Shown here: piece by piece, positions 46,741-57,481 of the stretch
Numbering within the stretch: position 1 is the stretch's first letter
How the letters are laid out: each line of letters begins with the position of its first letter
Assembly (NCBI RefSeq): GCF_033958435.1
Contig: NC_134137.1
Span: 170,389,501 to 170,453,500 of the forward strand
Length of the DNA: 64,000 nt
From: Carettochelys insculpta
Lineage: Eukaryota; Chordata; Testudines; Carettochelyidae
Direction of reading: 5' to 3'
The notes under the pieces: generated by a model
Seen by the model: the letters and a program-made list of their open reading frames with translations, nothing else
Databases searched by the model: none
What the model was told of the DNA's origin: nothing
Made by a program: the position numbers and the translations under genes

Positions 46741-46950
46741 TGTCACTGTGCAGTAGCATTGGTCCCAAGATATGAGAGAGACACAAGCTGGGTGAGGTAA
46801 CATCTGTTGCATGACACACAGCTTTTCTGCAGGTCTGGCCCACCTCTGCAGAAGAGCTGTGTTAGCTCCAAAGCTTTTGTCTCTCACCAACAGAAGTTGG
46901 CACAGTAACAGAGAGAACCTCATCCACTTTGTGTCTGTCCTATCCTTGTA
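46741..46950. repeat. Amniote repeat fragment (GTCTCTCACCAACAGAAG type)
   Basis: GGGTGAGGTAACATCTGTTG, CTGCAGGTCTGGCCCACCTC and AAGCTTTTGTCTCTCACC follow the order of a widespread amniote repeat that I associate with Penelope-like elements. It appears rearranged or partly inverted here. Confidence 0.5.
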
Positions 46951-46985
46951 GCTATTCTGATTGAAAATCACTTTTTCTTCACTTA

Positions 46986-47382
46986 GCCAGTGTCTACACT
47001 TAGAGAAATCTTTGAAATAGCCATGCTAATGGCCATTTCGAAGAATACTAATGAGACACTGAAATGCATATTCAGCGTCTCATTAGCATGCCACTAGCCA
47101 CGGCACTTTGAAATTGACACGTTTCACTCCCGCGTGGCTCATCCACATGGGGGTTCTTTTTCCAATCTGCTGGAATAAGGGGATTTCAAAGTTGGCGGGG
47201 TCCTTTGAAAAAGGGCCCCATCTGGATGAGCTGCGCGTCAGCGAAAAGTGGTAATTTCGAAGTGCTGCAGCCGGCGGCATGCTAATGAGGCGCTGAATAT
47301 GCATTTCAGTGTCTCATTAGTATTCTTCAAAATGGCCATTAGCATGGCTATATTGAAGATTTCTCTAAGTGTAGACGTAGCC
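46986..47382. mobile_element. Foldback PIF/Harbinger MITE (397 bp)
   Basis: Flanked by TTA on both sides (46983-46985 and 47383-47385). The arms are inverted repeats over most of their length, ending GTCTACACTTAGAGAAATC. It shares the internal palindrome GAAATGCATATTCAGCG and the AATAAGGGGA...GGCGGGGTC centre with 41169-41604, so it is a diverged member of the same family. It lies in DIPK2B intron 1, about 1 kb upstream of exon 2. Confidence 0.9.
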
Positions 47383-48888
47383 TTAGTGCAATATATCTTA
47401 GGGTTATAGTAATGCTGAGGAGTCGCTACTATACATACAGCCAGTAAGACAAAACTGAGCTCCAAAAGTAGGACTAGTTTAGAAGGAGCAGCTTAACATT
47501 TAAGTTTATAAAGCGTTTTCCATATTCATGCTATTGCCAAGCATTTTACAGGACAGAGTTAAATACTGGCAGTGGGGTGAGTACAAGGGGCTATGTGGCA
47601 ACTCTGGGAAGCTGAATGATCATGGTCACAAGGCACCTCTGTTATCCCCTTTGTTAAAACTGTGCTACAGGAGCACTAATTTGCACTGAAAAGGTAGCAT
47701 GGACTTTTCCTTAATATGTCATTTGAAGAATTCCATGTACCAGCTCCTGATTGTATTGCACTTTGAGCCCAAACTTTCACAGATGTGCACACCAGTGATA
47801 TGGGTGAGTCATCTGTTGCACACAGCCATGTGGCCCCTAGATGAGTGGAAAGTGCATACGTATACACAAGTGTCTGGTTTACATGTCCCATTATGTGATG
47901 TTCACTCTTAAGCTCTGCATATCTTTGACAGAAGACTGGGGTATGAACCCAAATCTCAGTTTAGGTTGTGATCATGTGTCTGGGAATCGGAAGGGTTGCC
48001 AGTTAAGCTCTCTTTCGTGAATTTCCAGCGTGATCACTGCATCACCAGTGCCTCATTTTTCCTTTCATCGTTACAGTTCCTAGTGGAGTAGTGGTTGTCA
48101 GTGCTGGTGGCAGAATGGGCATGTACCCACTCCATTCCAGGTACTCCTACTGTTGGGATACCATGCTGCACTGGGTGGTGATTTTGTGAAGTGAACGCAC
48201 TGAGGACTGAATTGTGGGGTTTTTTTCTACATGCATTCAAAACAAATGCATTGAACAGCACTAATTAGTCCCTATGTGAATTGCTAATCACCTTTGTTTC
48301 TGCCTCTGCTTTTTCTTTCCTTACAAACCAGTGTGGTGGTTCATGCAAAAATTGATAGCGCAGAGGATTCCCTGGCAACCTGGATCCATGCTGTGCAGAG
48401 TGGAGGGCACAGAACCTGCAGCAGATGCTACGGTGAAGACCTCTTGATGGGGAAGAGGACAATAGGGCAGAGCTGGTCAAAATTCAGATTTTATTCCATG
48501 GGAAATTCTGACACTTTGACCCTTCTATTCATCCTGCAGTGGAAAGAGAAGCCACATTTCCCACGGGAAAACATTCTGAAATTTTGGGTTGGAAATAAGA
48601 AATGTCATTATTAAAATCACACCACACATGCCTGATCACGTCGCATCACTTGTCACTTAGGCATGGTTGGAGGATTTCATTTTTATTATTCTTCTGTGGG
48701 TTTTTTTTTCCCCTCAATGTTGTCCAACAGAAACACTGTTCCACCGAAAAATTCCAACCAGCTCTACTTTACAGGATGTCTCCTGTTCTGGGGGCCTGTT
48801 TTGTAAATGGCCTGGCTTCCTCCCCACCCTTGAAGGAGGGAAACTTCCTGAAAAGTTGCTGTTGCTTGGGAGAAAATTAACACATACT

Positions 48889-49118
48889 GGGCTTATCTAC
48901 ACTCGCTCCCTTTGAGGAGTAAAGGCACTTCAAAGTACCGGCGGGTGAGCTGCAGCTGGACGTGAGCCAGCAATTTGAAGTTTAAAACTTCAACGTTGCC
49001 GCAGGGGGGAATTTGCTTAATGAAGTGCTGCATATGCACGGCAGCACTTCATTAGTAAACTCCCAGCACCCTACTTACCATGCTCCCTTCGAAGTAGGGA
49101 GCTAATGTAGACAAGCCC
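48889..49118. mobile_element. PIF/Harbinger MITE (230 bp)
   Basis: Flanked by ACT on both sides (48886-48888 and 49119-49121). The ends GGGCTTATCTACACTCGCTC and, inverted, GGGCTTGTCTACATTAGCTC pair. The internal palindrome AATGAAGTGCTGCATATGCA with its CAGCACTTCATT partner recalls the foldback family. Confidence 0.85.
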
Positions 49119-50052
49119 ACTGCGTCCCAGGAGTCCTTTCCACTGCATTACGGGGCACAGCTGGAGTCTGGCAGCCAGTGACTGTATGGCTTCTGCGCCT
49201 GCTGTGCTCTTGTGGCTAGGATGAGGTACCTCACAGGAGCACAGAGATGGGCAGGAGCTGGGAGACTGGGTGCCTGAACTACCTGCTTCTTGGGGGGCAG
49301 GGAAGCTGGGCGTTCCGGGGGGGGGAATGTTCTGGGCATTCAGCAGCATCTGGGTAGCCATGGAGATTTTCCACTCTTGCGTTCCCATCCACACAATATT
49401 GCTCAGGAGGGGAGCATATGGGCCATGTAATTAGATTCTGAAGATTTTTCTTCAATCGGCCCCCTCAACCCGGCCCACACACACACATTTCGTATGTAGT
49501 AATTTAGGGGCACAGCTGAGTAGCTTGCAAGTAACGCGCTTGAATAATGTGGCGAGAACTCTAACCTTTTGCTACCCTAACGTCAAACTTGTGGTGCCCA
49601 TAAAAAAACCAAAACACAAAACCCTAATTATAATCACCCCTGAGAGCACAGGAAAGCATTTCTTAATTGCATCTCACCACAAATTAATGTTAACAGACTG
49701 AAGCTAAAAGAGGGTCAGCAAGGGACGCCATTGGGTGAATAGATGAAATGACGTTAACAAAACAAAGTGGCTATGTCTACACTAGCACAGTACATTGAAG
49801 TAGTCTATTTCAAAGTAACAACATCGAAATAGGCTACTTGGACGCATATCATCCACACATTCTCCAGAGCTGCTGCCATCGATGTTCAACATCAAAGTAG
49901 CAACGGGGAACGTCAAAAGGAGCCACCCGGGAAGGAAACACGGAGCGTCCACACACACACAAGCGCTCCCCGTCAAAATAAAGGGCCAGGAAAGCCCACA
50001 GACGGGGTCACAGGCTGGAGGAGCCTGGGGTGCTTGTGTTCCCTCCCCACAG

Positions 50053-50795
50053 GTGGTCCGTGCACTCAATGCCATGCTGCTGCAGAGGGTCATCCGAGTT
50101 GGGGACCTGGACGCAGCCATCACCAGATTTGCCACCATGGGGTTCCCAAACTGCTTTGGGGCCCTGGACGGGACCCACATCCCATCTGTGCCCTGGACCA
50201 CAGCGGGTGAAAATACATCAACCGGACAGGCTACCACTCCATGGTCCTGCTGGCCATGGTGGACAGCCGGGGCCGCTTCCAGGATGTCTACGTGGGCTGG
50301 CCCGGCTGTACACACGACACCCACATTTTTAGGATCTCGGGCCTGTGCCGCTGGCTGGAGGCAGGGATCTACATCCCCCAGAGGGATCTCCCTCTGGGGG
50401 ACACCACCATGCCCCTCTGCCTCATGGCTGATGCAACCTACCCCCTCCAGCCCTGGCTCATGCACCCATACACCAGCCACCTCAGTGCCAGCCAGGAGAG
50501 GTTCAACATCCAACTGAACCACACCTGCCAGGTGGTGGAAAGGACCTTCAGCCACCTGAAGGGCCTCTGGTGGTGTCTTGTTGTCTGCCTGGACGTCGGC
50601 CTCCAGAACATCCCCCAGGTTGTGGGTGCATGCTGCATGCTCCACAACAATGTTAAGAGCAAGGGGGAGGCCTTCATCCAGGGGTGGGCAGTCGACGCTG
50701 GCATGGGCTTCCCCCAGATGGCCTCCGCACCCAGTCGCCAGGCCCACTGTGAGGGGGTATGGGTCTGCGAGGCCCTGTGGGCCCATTTTGAGTAG
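50053..50795 (+). pseudogene. H2 Harbinger transposase, DDE-domain exon
   Basis: The acceptor CCCTCCCCACAG ends at 50052, and the frame opens VVRALNAMLLQRVI, matching the start of H1 transposase exon 2. All three catalytic blocks are present: FGALDGTHIPS (first Asp), GCTHDTHIFR (second Asp) and CQVVERTFSHLKGLW (Glu). A frameshift near 50190 and a TGA at 50208-50210 lie between the first block and KYINRTGYHS. The downstream frame ends at TAG 50793-50795. The N-terminal helix-turn-helix exon seen in H1 is absent between the left end and this exon, presumably deleted. It is inactive, but it preserves the catalytic domain best. Confidence 0.88.
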
Positions 50796-50873
50796 GGAGA
50801 CCCCTGAGCACCTCCCTGGCCTTCCCCAGAGGGCCTCCCGCACACTGCCCTCATCCCCCCAACAAGCACACAT

Positions 50874-51110
50874 AGAATCAGAATCATAGAACAACAGAGC
50901 TGGAAGAGACCTAAGAAGCCATCAAGTCCAGCCCCCTACCCAAGGGAGGACCAAACCCATCAGATCAGCCCAGCCAGGGCTTTGTCGAGCCGAGACTTAA
51001 ACACCTCCAGGGATGGAGACTCCACTACTTCCCTGGGTAGACCGTTCCAATGCTTCACCACCCTCCTAGTGAAGAAGTTTTTCCTAATGTTCAATCTGGA
51101 CCTCAGGTTC
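50874..51110 (-). mobile_element. CR1 LINE 3' end inserted in H2
   Basis: Inverted CR1 tail with AGAATCATAGAACAACAGAG, then CCAATGCTTCACCACCCTCC and AAGTTTTTCCTAATGTTC. It lies between the transposase stop and the Myb-like gene of H2, so it postdates H2. Confidence 0.9.
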
Positions 51111-51499
51111 TTTAGAAAATAAAACTGTGGATTATTGAAAACTGGTAAACTGTCTTATGTGCACAACAAAAACTGGAACCCATATATGTAAAGGGGATAA
51201 CTATATACAAATGGGGGGGGGCAGCGGATGGCTCGGCTGTTGGACCATCTGGGGTGGGTGTAGATGGACGTGACCCCTGCTGGGTTTGGGTTGTGGCCCC
51301 CCCTTGTCCTCAGTCCACAGAGAGGCTGGCTGGAGGCCAGGAGGACTGGCATGTACGGCTGGGATGCCTCCACCAGCCGGTCTTCAGCCCTAGTGGGCTG
51401 TGGCCCTATGGGGCTGGCAGGCAGGGCAGTAGGTGGCGTGGCAGGTGGGGTGGTGGGAGGGGCAGTGGGTGGAGCGGCGAGGAGGGTGGCAGGGGAGCC

Positions 51500-51808
51500 A
51501 GCACAGGGCAGGAGCTGGGCGACAGCCTCCTGGAGACACCCAGCTATGTCCCAGAAGACGCCCATGAATTCCTCTCATGCTGCCCAGCACCAGGTGGACT
51601 CCTTCCGGTCAAAGTGGAGCCTCTCCTCAGACACCTCTGCCTGCCGCTGGAGAGCCACCAGGAGCTGGGGGTCCATGGGGGCCAGCCCCTGGGTCTGGCG
51701 GTGGCATGCCCATCCTGGCCTTGGTGGTGTCCCAGGGCACTAGTAGTGCCTGACCTCCTGTGGGCTCTCGGGAACTCTGGAGGGTGCCTGGGGCCTCGGA
51801 TGGTGCAG
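51500..51808 (-). pseudogene. H2 Myb/SANT-like protein, exon 2 remnant
   Basis: Starts CTGCACCATCCGAGG, equivalent to the H1 exon 2 start CTGCACCATCTGAGG. The splice acceptor here reads AT instead of AG, and a (CCCT)n tract lies in front of it. Downstream frames contain SEERLHFDRKES and EFMGVFWDIAGCLQEAVAQ, an amphipathic C-terminal helix as in Harbinger accessory proteins. Frames shift between these parts. Confidence 0.6.
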
Positions 51809-52232
51809 ATGCAGGGAGGGAGGGAGGGAGGGAGGGGAAGGCTGTTAGTACTGTGCCCTGGCCTGCGGCCCATTCCCCGCCCCGTCCCTGTTGGGTGCTG
51901 GGTCTCCGTCCCCATCGGTGGGTGTGGTGTCCCCATTGGGTACTGCATGGTCCCCCTGCTCCTGAGGTTAGGGCACAGTGCTGTCCATGGGTGTGGGTGC
52001 TGATGGGCGCTGATGGCCATGCCGCCATCTTGGACTGTGTTGTGGCTGGGTCTACTGGGGGTGTGTGGGGCTCCCGGTATTGTCTGGTGCCCCCACCCTG
52101 TGGCCTGGGGTGTGTACCCTGTGGGGTACGTACCTGACTGTTCACTGCTGTGGTTGGGGGAACCCATGTGGGTGGATGCCTGGCTGGTGCTCTGGGAGGG
52201 GAGCTCTATGAGGATTCCCCCTCTCCTTGCTG

Positions 52233-52754
52233 CTAGGACCCCTCCTCTGCAGTCCCAAGGGGTGGCTCCTTGGGTGGGCCCTGGGGTGCAGGGCTGGCCT
52301 CTGGCCTGGACTCTGGTTTTGAGGCCTGCTGGGACTCCTCAGCTGTGGTGTCCAATGTGGCCTGGGGGGAGGAGGTGGCCTGGGGGCCCAGGATGGCCCT
52401 GAGCTCCCTGTAATAGGGGCAAGTGGTGGGGGCAGCTCCAGACCAGTTGGCCAAGTCCTGGACCCAGTCGTAACCCTGCTGCAACTCCTTCATCTTGCTA
52501 CATGTGTGAACCGGAGTGCAGGCAGGGTGACCCCAGGTGGCCAGGTCCTTGGCCAGTTGGACAAATGCGTCCACGTTCTGCTGCTTGCTCGCCATTGTGT
52601 GGAGCACCTCCTCCTCACCCCAGAGCCCCAGGAGGCCTAAGAGCTCAGCCTCCAACCAGGAGGGGCCCTGTCCCTTTTTGGTCCCTTGTTTGGCTGCCGG
52701 GGGTGCGTGGGTCCCCTCGGGGGTGGGGAGCCCTGGGGGCTGGCTGGATGCCAT
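52233..52754 (-). CDS. H2 Myb/SANT-like DNA-binding protein, exon 1 (open frame)
   Basis: Open frame of about 173 codons, starting MASSQPPGLP. It carries a Myb/SANT-like domain: PSWLEAELLGLLGLWGEEEV at about residues 30-50, the KMKELQQGYD helix, then GAAPTTCPYYRELRAILG. A Gln/Ser/Pro-rich acidic linker follows to the stop. Such proteins help PIF/Harbinger transposases reach the nucleus and bind the element's ends. This exon is free of stops, unlike its H1 counterpart, but the second exon has lost its acceptor, so the complete protein is unlikely to be made. An upstream in-frame Met at 52859 is less likely as the start. Confidence 0.7.
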   Translation of the reverse strand: MASSQPPGLPTPEGTHAPPAAKQGTKKGQGPSWLEAELLGLLGLWGEEEVLHTMASKQQNVDAFVQLAKDLATWGHPACTPVHTCSKMKELQQGYDWVQDLANWSGAAPTTCPYYRELRAILGPQATSSPQATLDTTAEESQQASKPESRPEASPAPQGPPKEPPLGTAEEGS

Positions 52755-53672
52755 GGCGCTGGTTGAAGGGGTCAGGGGTCTGTGGAGGGCATGCAGGGCT
52801 GTCACGTGCGTGTGCTGCTGCCTGCACGCTCTTAGCTTCCTGCCACAGGAAATCCGCATCCGTGGTGCTTTAAGTGCTGCTGCGCATGGGAACCATAGTG
52901 CCCTGCAGGAGGTGGACAGAGCGTCTCAACCCCTCAGCTGATTGCCGCCATGGAGGACTCCACTATTTCGAAGTAGCGTGATGCAGACCTTCTCCACATG
53001 CCTTACTTTGACGTTGAACGTTGAAGTAGGGCACTATTCCCATCTTCGGATAGGAATAGCGATTTTGACGTCTTGCTGCCTAATGTCAATTTCAATGTCG
53101 AAATAGCACATGGTCTGTGTAGACGCGACGTGTGCTATTTTGACGTTGTGCTGGCTACTTCGAATCAACTGGCTAGTGTAGATGCACCCAGTATGTTTGA
53201 AAGCTACAGCAGAAACCTCTGACTTTCAGTCAGGAAAACAGCACTGAGAGAGGATGAGGGAATTAATTAGATTGTCTCTATTCTAGGATCCTATTTCAGT
53301 GTTAGTATATTTAATCTGTTCCTGGCTGGTGATTTTTAGAGCTAAGAGAAGAATTTGTTGCACAAAGAACTACACCAGAACATTTATCTTTTTTTCTCCA
53401 GTTAAAATTCCCTTATTTTTACTTGTTTCAAGCAGTGTCATTCCTCCCTCCATGCACCCCCACCTCACAGAGTAAAGACTTGCGTCCAGTCTCCTGCTGC
53501 TACTGGCCTACAATCATGGCCATCAAGCTTTGCTTTTGAACTGCTTAATTTGGAGCTTCTGAATGCTCAGAAAGCAAAGCCCCACTCACCAGGGTTTGGG
53601 AATTGCTACTAAGGTTGGAAGCTTTTAGCCCTGACCCTTATACATGTTCACTTTGAGTGCATTGGCGCTGTA

Positions 53673-55080
53673 TCGTAGAACCATAGGGTTAGATGGGGCC
53701 TCCAGGACCATCTAATCTAACCTCCTCTCAAGGTACAGAATCAGTTGTATCTAAGCCATCCAAGACCGAGGGCAATCCAGCCTCCTTTGGAAAACCTCCA
53801 GTGAAGGAGTTTCCACAGCCTTCCTAGGCAGGCTATTCTGTCCTACAGTTCTTACTGTTAAGAGATTTCTCCTGAGTTTCAATCTAAATCTGCTACGCTG
53901 GTGTTTGAACCCATTACCTCTTGTCCCCTCCTCTATGGCAAGAGATAACAACTTTTCCCTATCTTTTTGTGGCAACCTTTGAACTATTTAAAGATGGCTA
54001 TTGTATCACCCTTCAATCTCCTCTTCTCCAAGCCAAACATCCCCGGTTCCTTCAGCCTTTGCTCACGTGGCTTGTGGGATGATGTCCCTCGTATCATCTT
54101 TGTGGCTCACCTCTGGATCCTCTCCAGCTTTGCTATGTCCCTTCTGTAAACTAGGGAACGAAACTGGACACAGTGCTCCCACTGAGGCCTAACCAGAGCC
54201 AAGTAGAGCAGTACTATTGCTTTCCACGACTTGTGTGCCCAAATGGCACTTGCTTTCTTTTGCAACAGTATCACATTGCTGACTCAAGATCCACCCCACC
54301 TCCCACATCCTTCCACAAGTCAGTTATCCCCCATTCAGTACTTGTACGTTTGGTTTTTTCTTCCCCAAGGGTAGCACTTTGCATTTGTCTGAGTTGACCT
54401 TTGTTTTGTTTTCTGTAACCCAGTTCTCCCCTTATCAGCACCCCCTCTAAAACGTAGCTTTATCCTCCAAAGGCTTGGCAACCCCCACTACAGGCCCCCA
54501 CGGCTTCTTCAGATTTGTTCAGTGAGTTCTCTGTTCCGACATCCGAGTTGTTAATAAAGAAGCTAAATGACACTGGACCCAGCACACGTCCCTACAAGGC
54601 CTTGCTTGAGACCTCTCTCCAATATGACATCATTCCATTAATAATAACTCTTTGCATGTAGTTGTTTAACCAGTTGTCTAGCCTCTTAAGTGTAGTTCCT
54701 CTGAGCCTGCATTTCTCCAGCTTACCTATCAGAATGTCATGTGGGCTTGTGTCAAAAGTCCTGCTGAAGTTCAGGTAAATTATGTTTATTGCTTGCCCTC
54801 AATCCACAGAACCAATTACCCTGTTGAAGGAGGAAATCAAGCTGATTTGGCTTGATTTGTTCTAAGTGAATCCATGCTAGCTGCCAGGGATTACCTCTTT
54901 GTCTTCCAAGTACTTGCAAACACTGTATCTTATACATTGTTCTAGGAGCTTCCTGGGAGTTGAAATCTGACTGACTAATTTGTGTACTTCCTGGCTCTTC
55001 CTCCCTGCCCACTTTAAAGATGGCCATAACTTTAGCCCTTCTCTAGTCTTCTGAGACCCACTCTGTCATCCATCCCTAAG
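53673..55080 (-). mobile_element. CR1 LINE (1.4 kb, reverse-transcriptase region to 3' end)
   Basis: Inverted CR1 relic. The 3' end reads TAGAACCATAGGGTTAGATG, followed by the C-terminal frame (minus strand, NGFKHQRSRFRLKLRRN region at 53751-53975) and then degraded reverse-transcriptase blocks to about 55080 (text equivalent to 35700-36750 of the longer copy). It belongs to a different, older subfamily than 35311-38330 and is heavily frameshifted. Confidence 0.82.
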
Positions 55081-55129
55081 GGGGTGAGGGTTCTGGCTGG
55101 AGGTGTGGTCTCTGGGGTAGAGCTGGGAT

Positions 55130-55490
55130 GAGAACCATGAGGAACAGGCTGCTCTGGGGAGAGAGGACTGCCCCAAGCCCTCTTTCACTACGGCACTTAG
55201 GGACCAGGGGAGAGGCATCTCTCTGTGGTGACGGCAGCTCCAGTGGGACTAGGCCGGGGAACAGGCACCACTCTATGGCAATGGCAAGTCTGGGCTAGAC
55301 TGGGTGGAGACTGTGGGAGGGGCACCTGTCCCCTGTGACCAGCAGGGCCATACTGGGGCTGGATTGGATCTGAGACAGCTCTCCCCCATCTGGGACAAGT
55401 CTGGACTGTGGCCAGCAGAGAGAGGTGCTAGTCCCCACTGCAGCAGGTCCATGCTGGGGAAGAGGCATCTTTCCCTCTCATAGCCTTGAG
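55130..55490. repeat. Degenerate tandem repeat of about 50-60 bp units
   Basis: Units recognisable by GAGGCATCTCTCTGTGGTGA, CAGGCACCACTCTATGGCAA, GGGCACCTGTCCCCTGTGAC and GAGGTGCTAGTCCCCACTGC follow one another with GC-rich spacers. The copies are diverged, roughly 60-70 per cent alike by eye. A GGTTGAGAACCACTG hAT-type end follows at 55546. Confidence 0.6.
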
Positions 55491-55732
55491 CCCCTGTGTG
55501 GGGTTAAATACCAGCTGAGAAGGGACTTAGATCCTGATCCACAGGTTGAGAACCACTGAACTAGATGGTCTGGTGGTCCCTTCTGGCTTTAAACTCCCTG
55601 GGAGCTGTATGTGTGGAAGAGGCAGAGCAGTCTCCATGCCATAGGCTAACTTTTTTGGCTGTACTTCATTTGTCAACTGCCTACCACTATGGGGCTGATT
55701 CTTGTTGATGCACTCTGCCCGACCATAGTGCA

Positions 55733-55972
55733 AAGGGGGGAGGGATAGCTCAGTGGTTTGAGCAATGGCCTGCTAAGCCCAGGCTTGTGAGCTCAGTCCC
55801 TGAGGGGGCCATTTAGGCATCTGGGGCAGGCAGGCAGGCAGACAGACATCTTTCAAAAAAAAAAAAAAGGGAGAGGAAGGAGGGTGCTTAGTCTTGCCGA
55901 GAGGCCAGGGGACTGGACCCAAGGCCCTCTCCAGGTCCATGAGATGTGTATCTCCATACATCTTATTATTTT
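55733..55972 (+). mobile_element. tRNA-derived SINE (tortoise Pol III type)
   Basis: Starts GGGGGGAGGGATAGCTCAGT, with the A-box-like GGATAGCTCAGTGGTTTGAG and the B-box-like GGCTTGTGAGCTCAGTCCC. The body GGGGGCCATTTAGGCATCTG and a tail with CTCTCCAGGTCCATGAGATG follow. A (GGCA)n tract lies at 55826-55845 and an A-run at 55855-55868. This SINE type is known from cryptodiran turtles, which supports the host assignment. It is not a functional tRNA gene. Confidence 0.88.
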
Positions 55973-57010
55973 TTAAAATAATTGGACCGTGTCTGCTTTC
56001 TTAAACTGAGTAGGACTGTATTCTGCTCCTGGTCCCATTTAACATACTGAGATAGGTGGTAATCAATGTAGGAACACCAGATTGATTAGGATTGTAAACT
56101 CTCCAGGGCAGGGATCCTCTTTTTTGTTAGGTGTTCGAACAGCTCCTTTCAAAGAGGCACCTTTCACCATCACCACAGGACAAATAATAATGATTGACAA
56201 TACTGTAATATTCTTAAACCTGTCTGAGAAAAAGCCTTATGATTTGACTATAGCATATTTTACATGATATCTTAAAGATAAAAATGGTAATTTTTCTAAC
56301 ATTACTACACTTATATTAGTGTTTTAAAACTACAACTTTACTACAGTAATTTCCTCCATGCCTGCGGCTCTTAGATCTGTAAGAGAGTGAGTGCTTACAA
56401 ATCATCATGAAAACAATCAGCCTTTCCCCTGTAAATCTCTTTTGTCTGCTGCTGGACCATTGTAACATTTCCTCTAGTTTCATATGGTGTGTTCGGCTTT
56501 TGAGCCTGAAAATTCTCAGCTCAAGCTGATAACTACTCAAGTGCATGTTTAATTCATGTAAAATTATGTGGAGTAGCTGCACTTGTCCTCAACGTCTGAA
56601 TGAAACCTCCACATGCAAATTGCCTTTTGGATCTGATGTGCAAAAGAACATATTGTTTTTGTGCTTGCAGATTTATATCTTGGTTGAACTTAAAAAACAA
56701 ATGCGTGAAATTCTATATATTTTACGTGATACATAGGGTGATCACATTTCGAAAATGTAGCTCTTAATATTTAGGCTATATTTGCAGTCACTCAATACAA
56801 TCTATTAGTAGCTAATAATCACAATGAGAAATTCTCTTTGGTCACTTGCTAAGGAGAAAATAATTCCACCAATATCTAAGCAAACCGTTTCTCCCCCCCA
56901 CCCCCACTCTCTTGAATTGAGTCAACACTAACTTATCAGAAAGTTAACTGACTAGACTTTTTAAAATAATATTTAGAGCTCAGATCTGATGGTGATTGTC
57001 CCCTTAAAAA

Positions 57011-57348
57011 TAGGGTAAACTCTTTCATATCCAGCAGCTGTGGCACTGGGAGGTTTCTGGATATTTAAATATTCTGGATAGTGGAGGGGTATACCTAGCA
57101 ATGCATAACACAAAAGAAAAACAAGATTAGATATTAAGAAATTAAAAAAAAATGTAAGCAGAGTACTTTATTTACCAACAGTAGTACTGTACACTGTAAC
57201 CTTACACTGTATTTGCTTAATTTCTTTGTATTTACTTTCACGGTATTGTACTTATGGAAAACATAACTAAAATCTACTTACGGTTAAAATGCCCAGTTAT
57301 TTGAGGGTTCTGGATAATAAAATGCCACATGTGAAAGAGTTTACTGTA
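57011..57348. mobile_element. Tigger/pogo-type MITE (338 bp)
   Basis: The left end GGGTAAACTCTTTCATATCC and the inverted right end CAGTAAACTCTTTCACATG pair and are bounded by TA on both sides. TCTGGATAAT and TATCCAG blocks near the ends are typical of Tigger-related elements. The interior is AT-rich and non-coding. It lies in intron 1, only 0.13 kb from exon 1. Confidence 0.8.
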
Positions 57349-57481
57349 CATTTACAATAAGCTGATACTGTAATTGAAACCTGGGACTAAGTTACGTTTT
57401 GAGTTGTTTTTTCAATAAACGTTAAGTCAGTTTTCATGTTACAAGAGAGAGTTTTCAAAATTATTGTGCTGAGTTTCTGAC

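Larger units (their letters stand above)
49769..53189. mobile_element. PIF/Harbinger DNA transposon relic H2 (3.4 kb, two genes)
   Basis: Flanked by AGT on both sides (49766-49768 and 53190-53192). The terminal repeats are GGCTATGTCTACACTAGC and, inverted, GGGTGCATCTACACTAGCC. It carries a plus-strand DDE transposase remnant (50053-50795) and a minus-strand Myb/SANT-like frame (52754-52233, second exon from 51808), converging as in H1. A CR1 tail has landed between the two genes (50874-51110). The element is GC-rich compared with the intron around it and lies in DIPK2B intron 1. Confidence 0.92.
45984..57481 (-). other. DIPK2B: DIPK2B intron 1 (about 11.5 kb)
   Basis: GT/AG intron between coding exons 1 and 2. 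It holds a foldback MITE (46986-47382), a 230-bp MITE (48889-49118), the H2 PIF/Harbinger relic (49769-53189), a CR1 tail and a 1.4-kb CR1 (53673-55080), a degenerate tandem region (55130-55490), a SINE (55733-55972) and a Tigger-type MITE (57011-57348). I recognise nothing in 47386-48885 apart from weak repeat-like AT-rich DNA, nor in 49122-49765, 53193-53670 and 55975-57010. Confidence 0.88.

Noticed and set aside
49782..50894. 370-codon open frame on the minus strand
   Set aside because: It is exactly antisense to the H2 transposase, whose plus-strand frame has the catalytic motifs. The long frame is a by-product of GC-rich codons.
51254..52003. 249-codon open frame on the plus strand
   Set aside because: It runs antisense to the Myb-like exon 2 and its intron, with low-complexity Gly/Arg/Trp content and no domain.
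51544..52167. 207-codon minus-strand frame rich in Pro, Thr and His
   Set aside because: It lies mostly in the Myb-like intron of H2 and is low-complexity. Only its last part overlaps the real exon 2 region.
55733..55805. A functional tRNA gene
   Set aside because: The A- and B-box-like sequences continue into a SINE body, and the cloverleaf arms do not pair.
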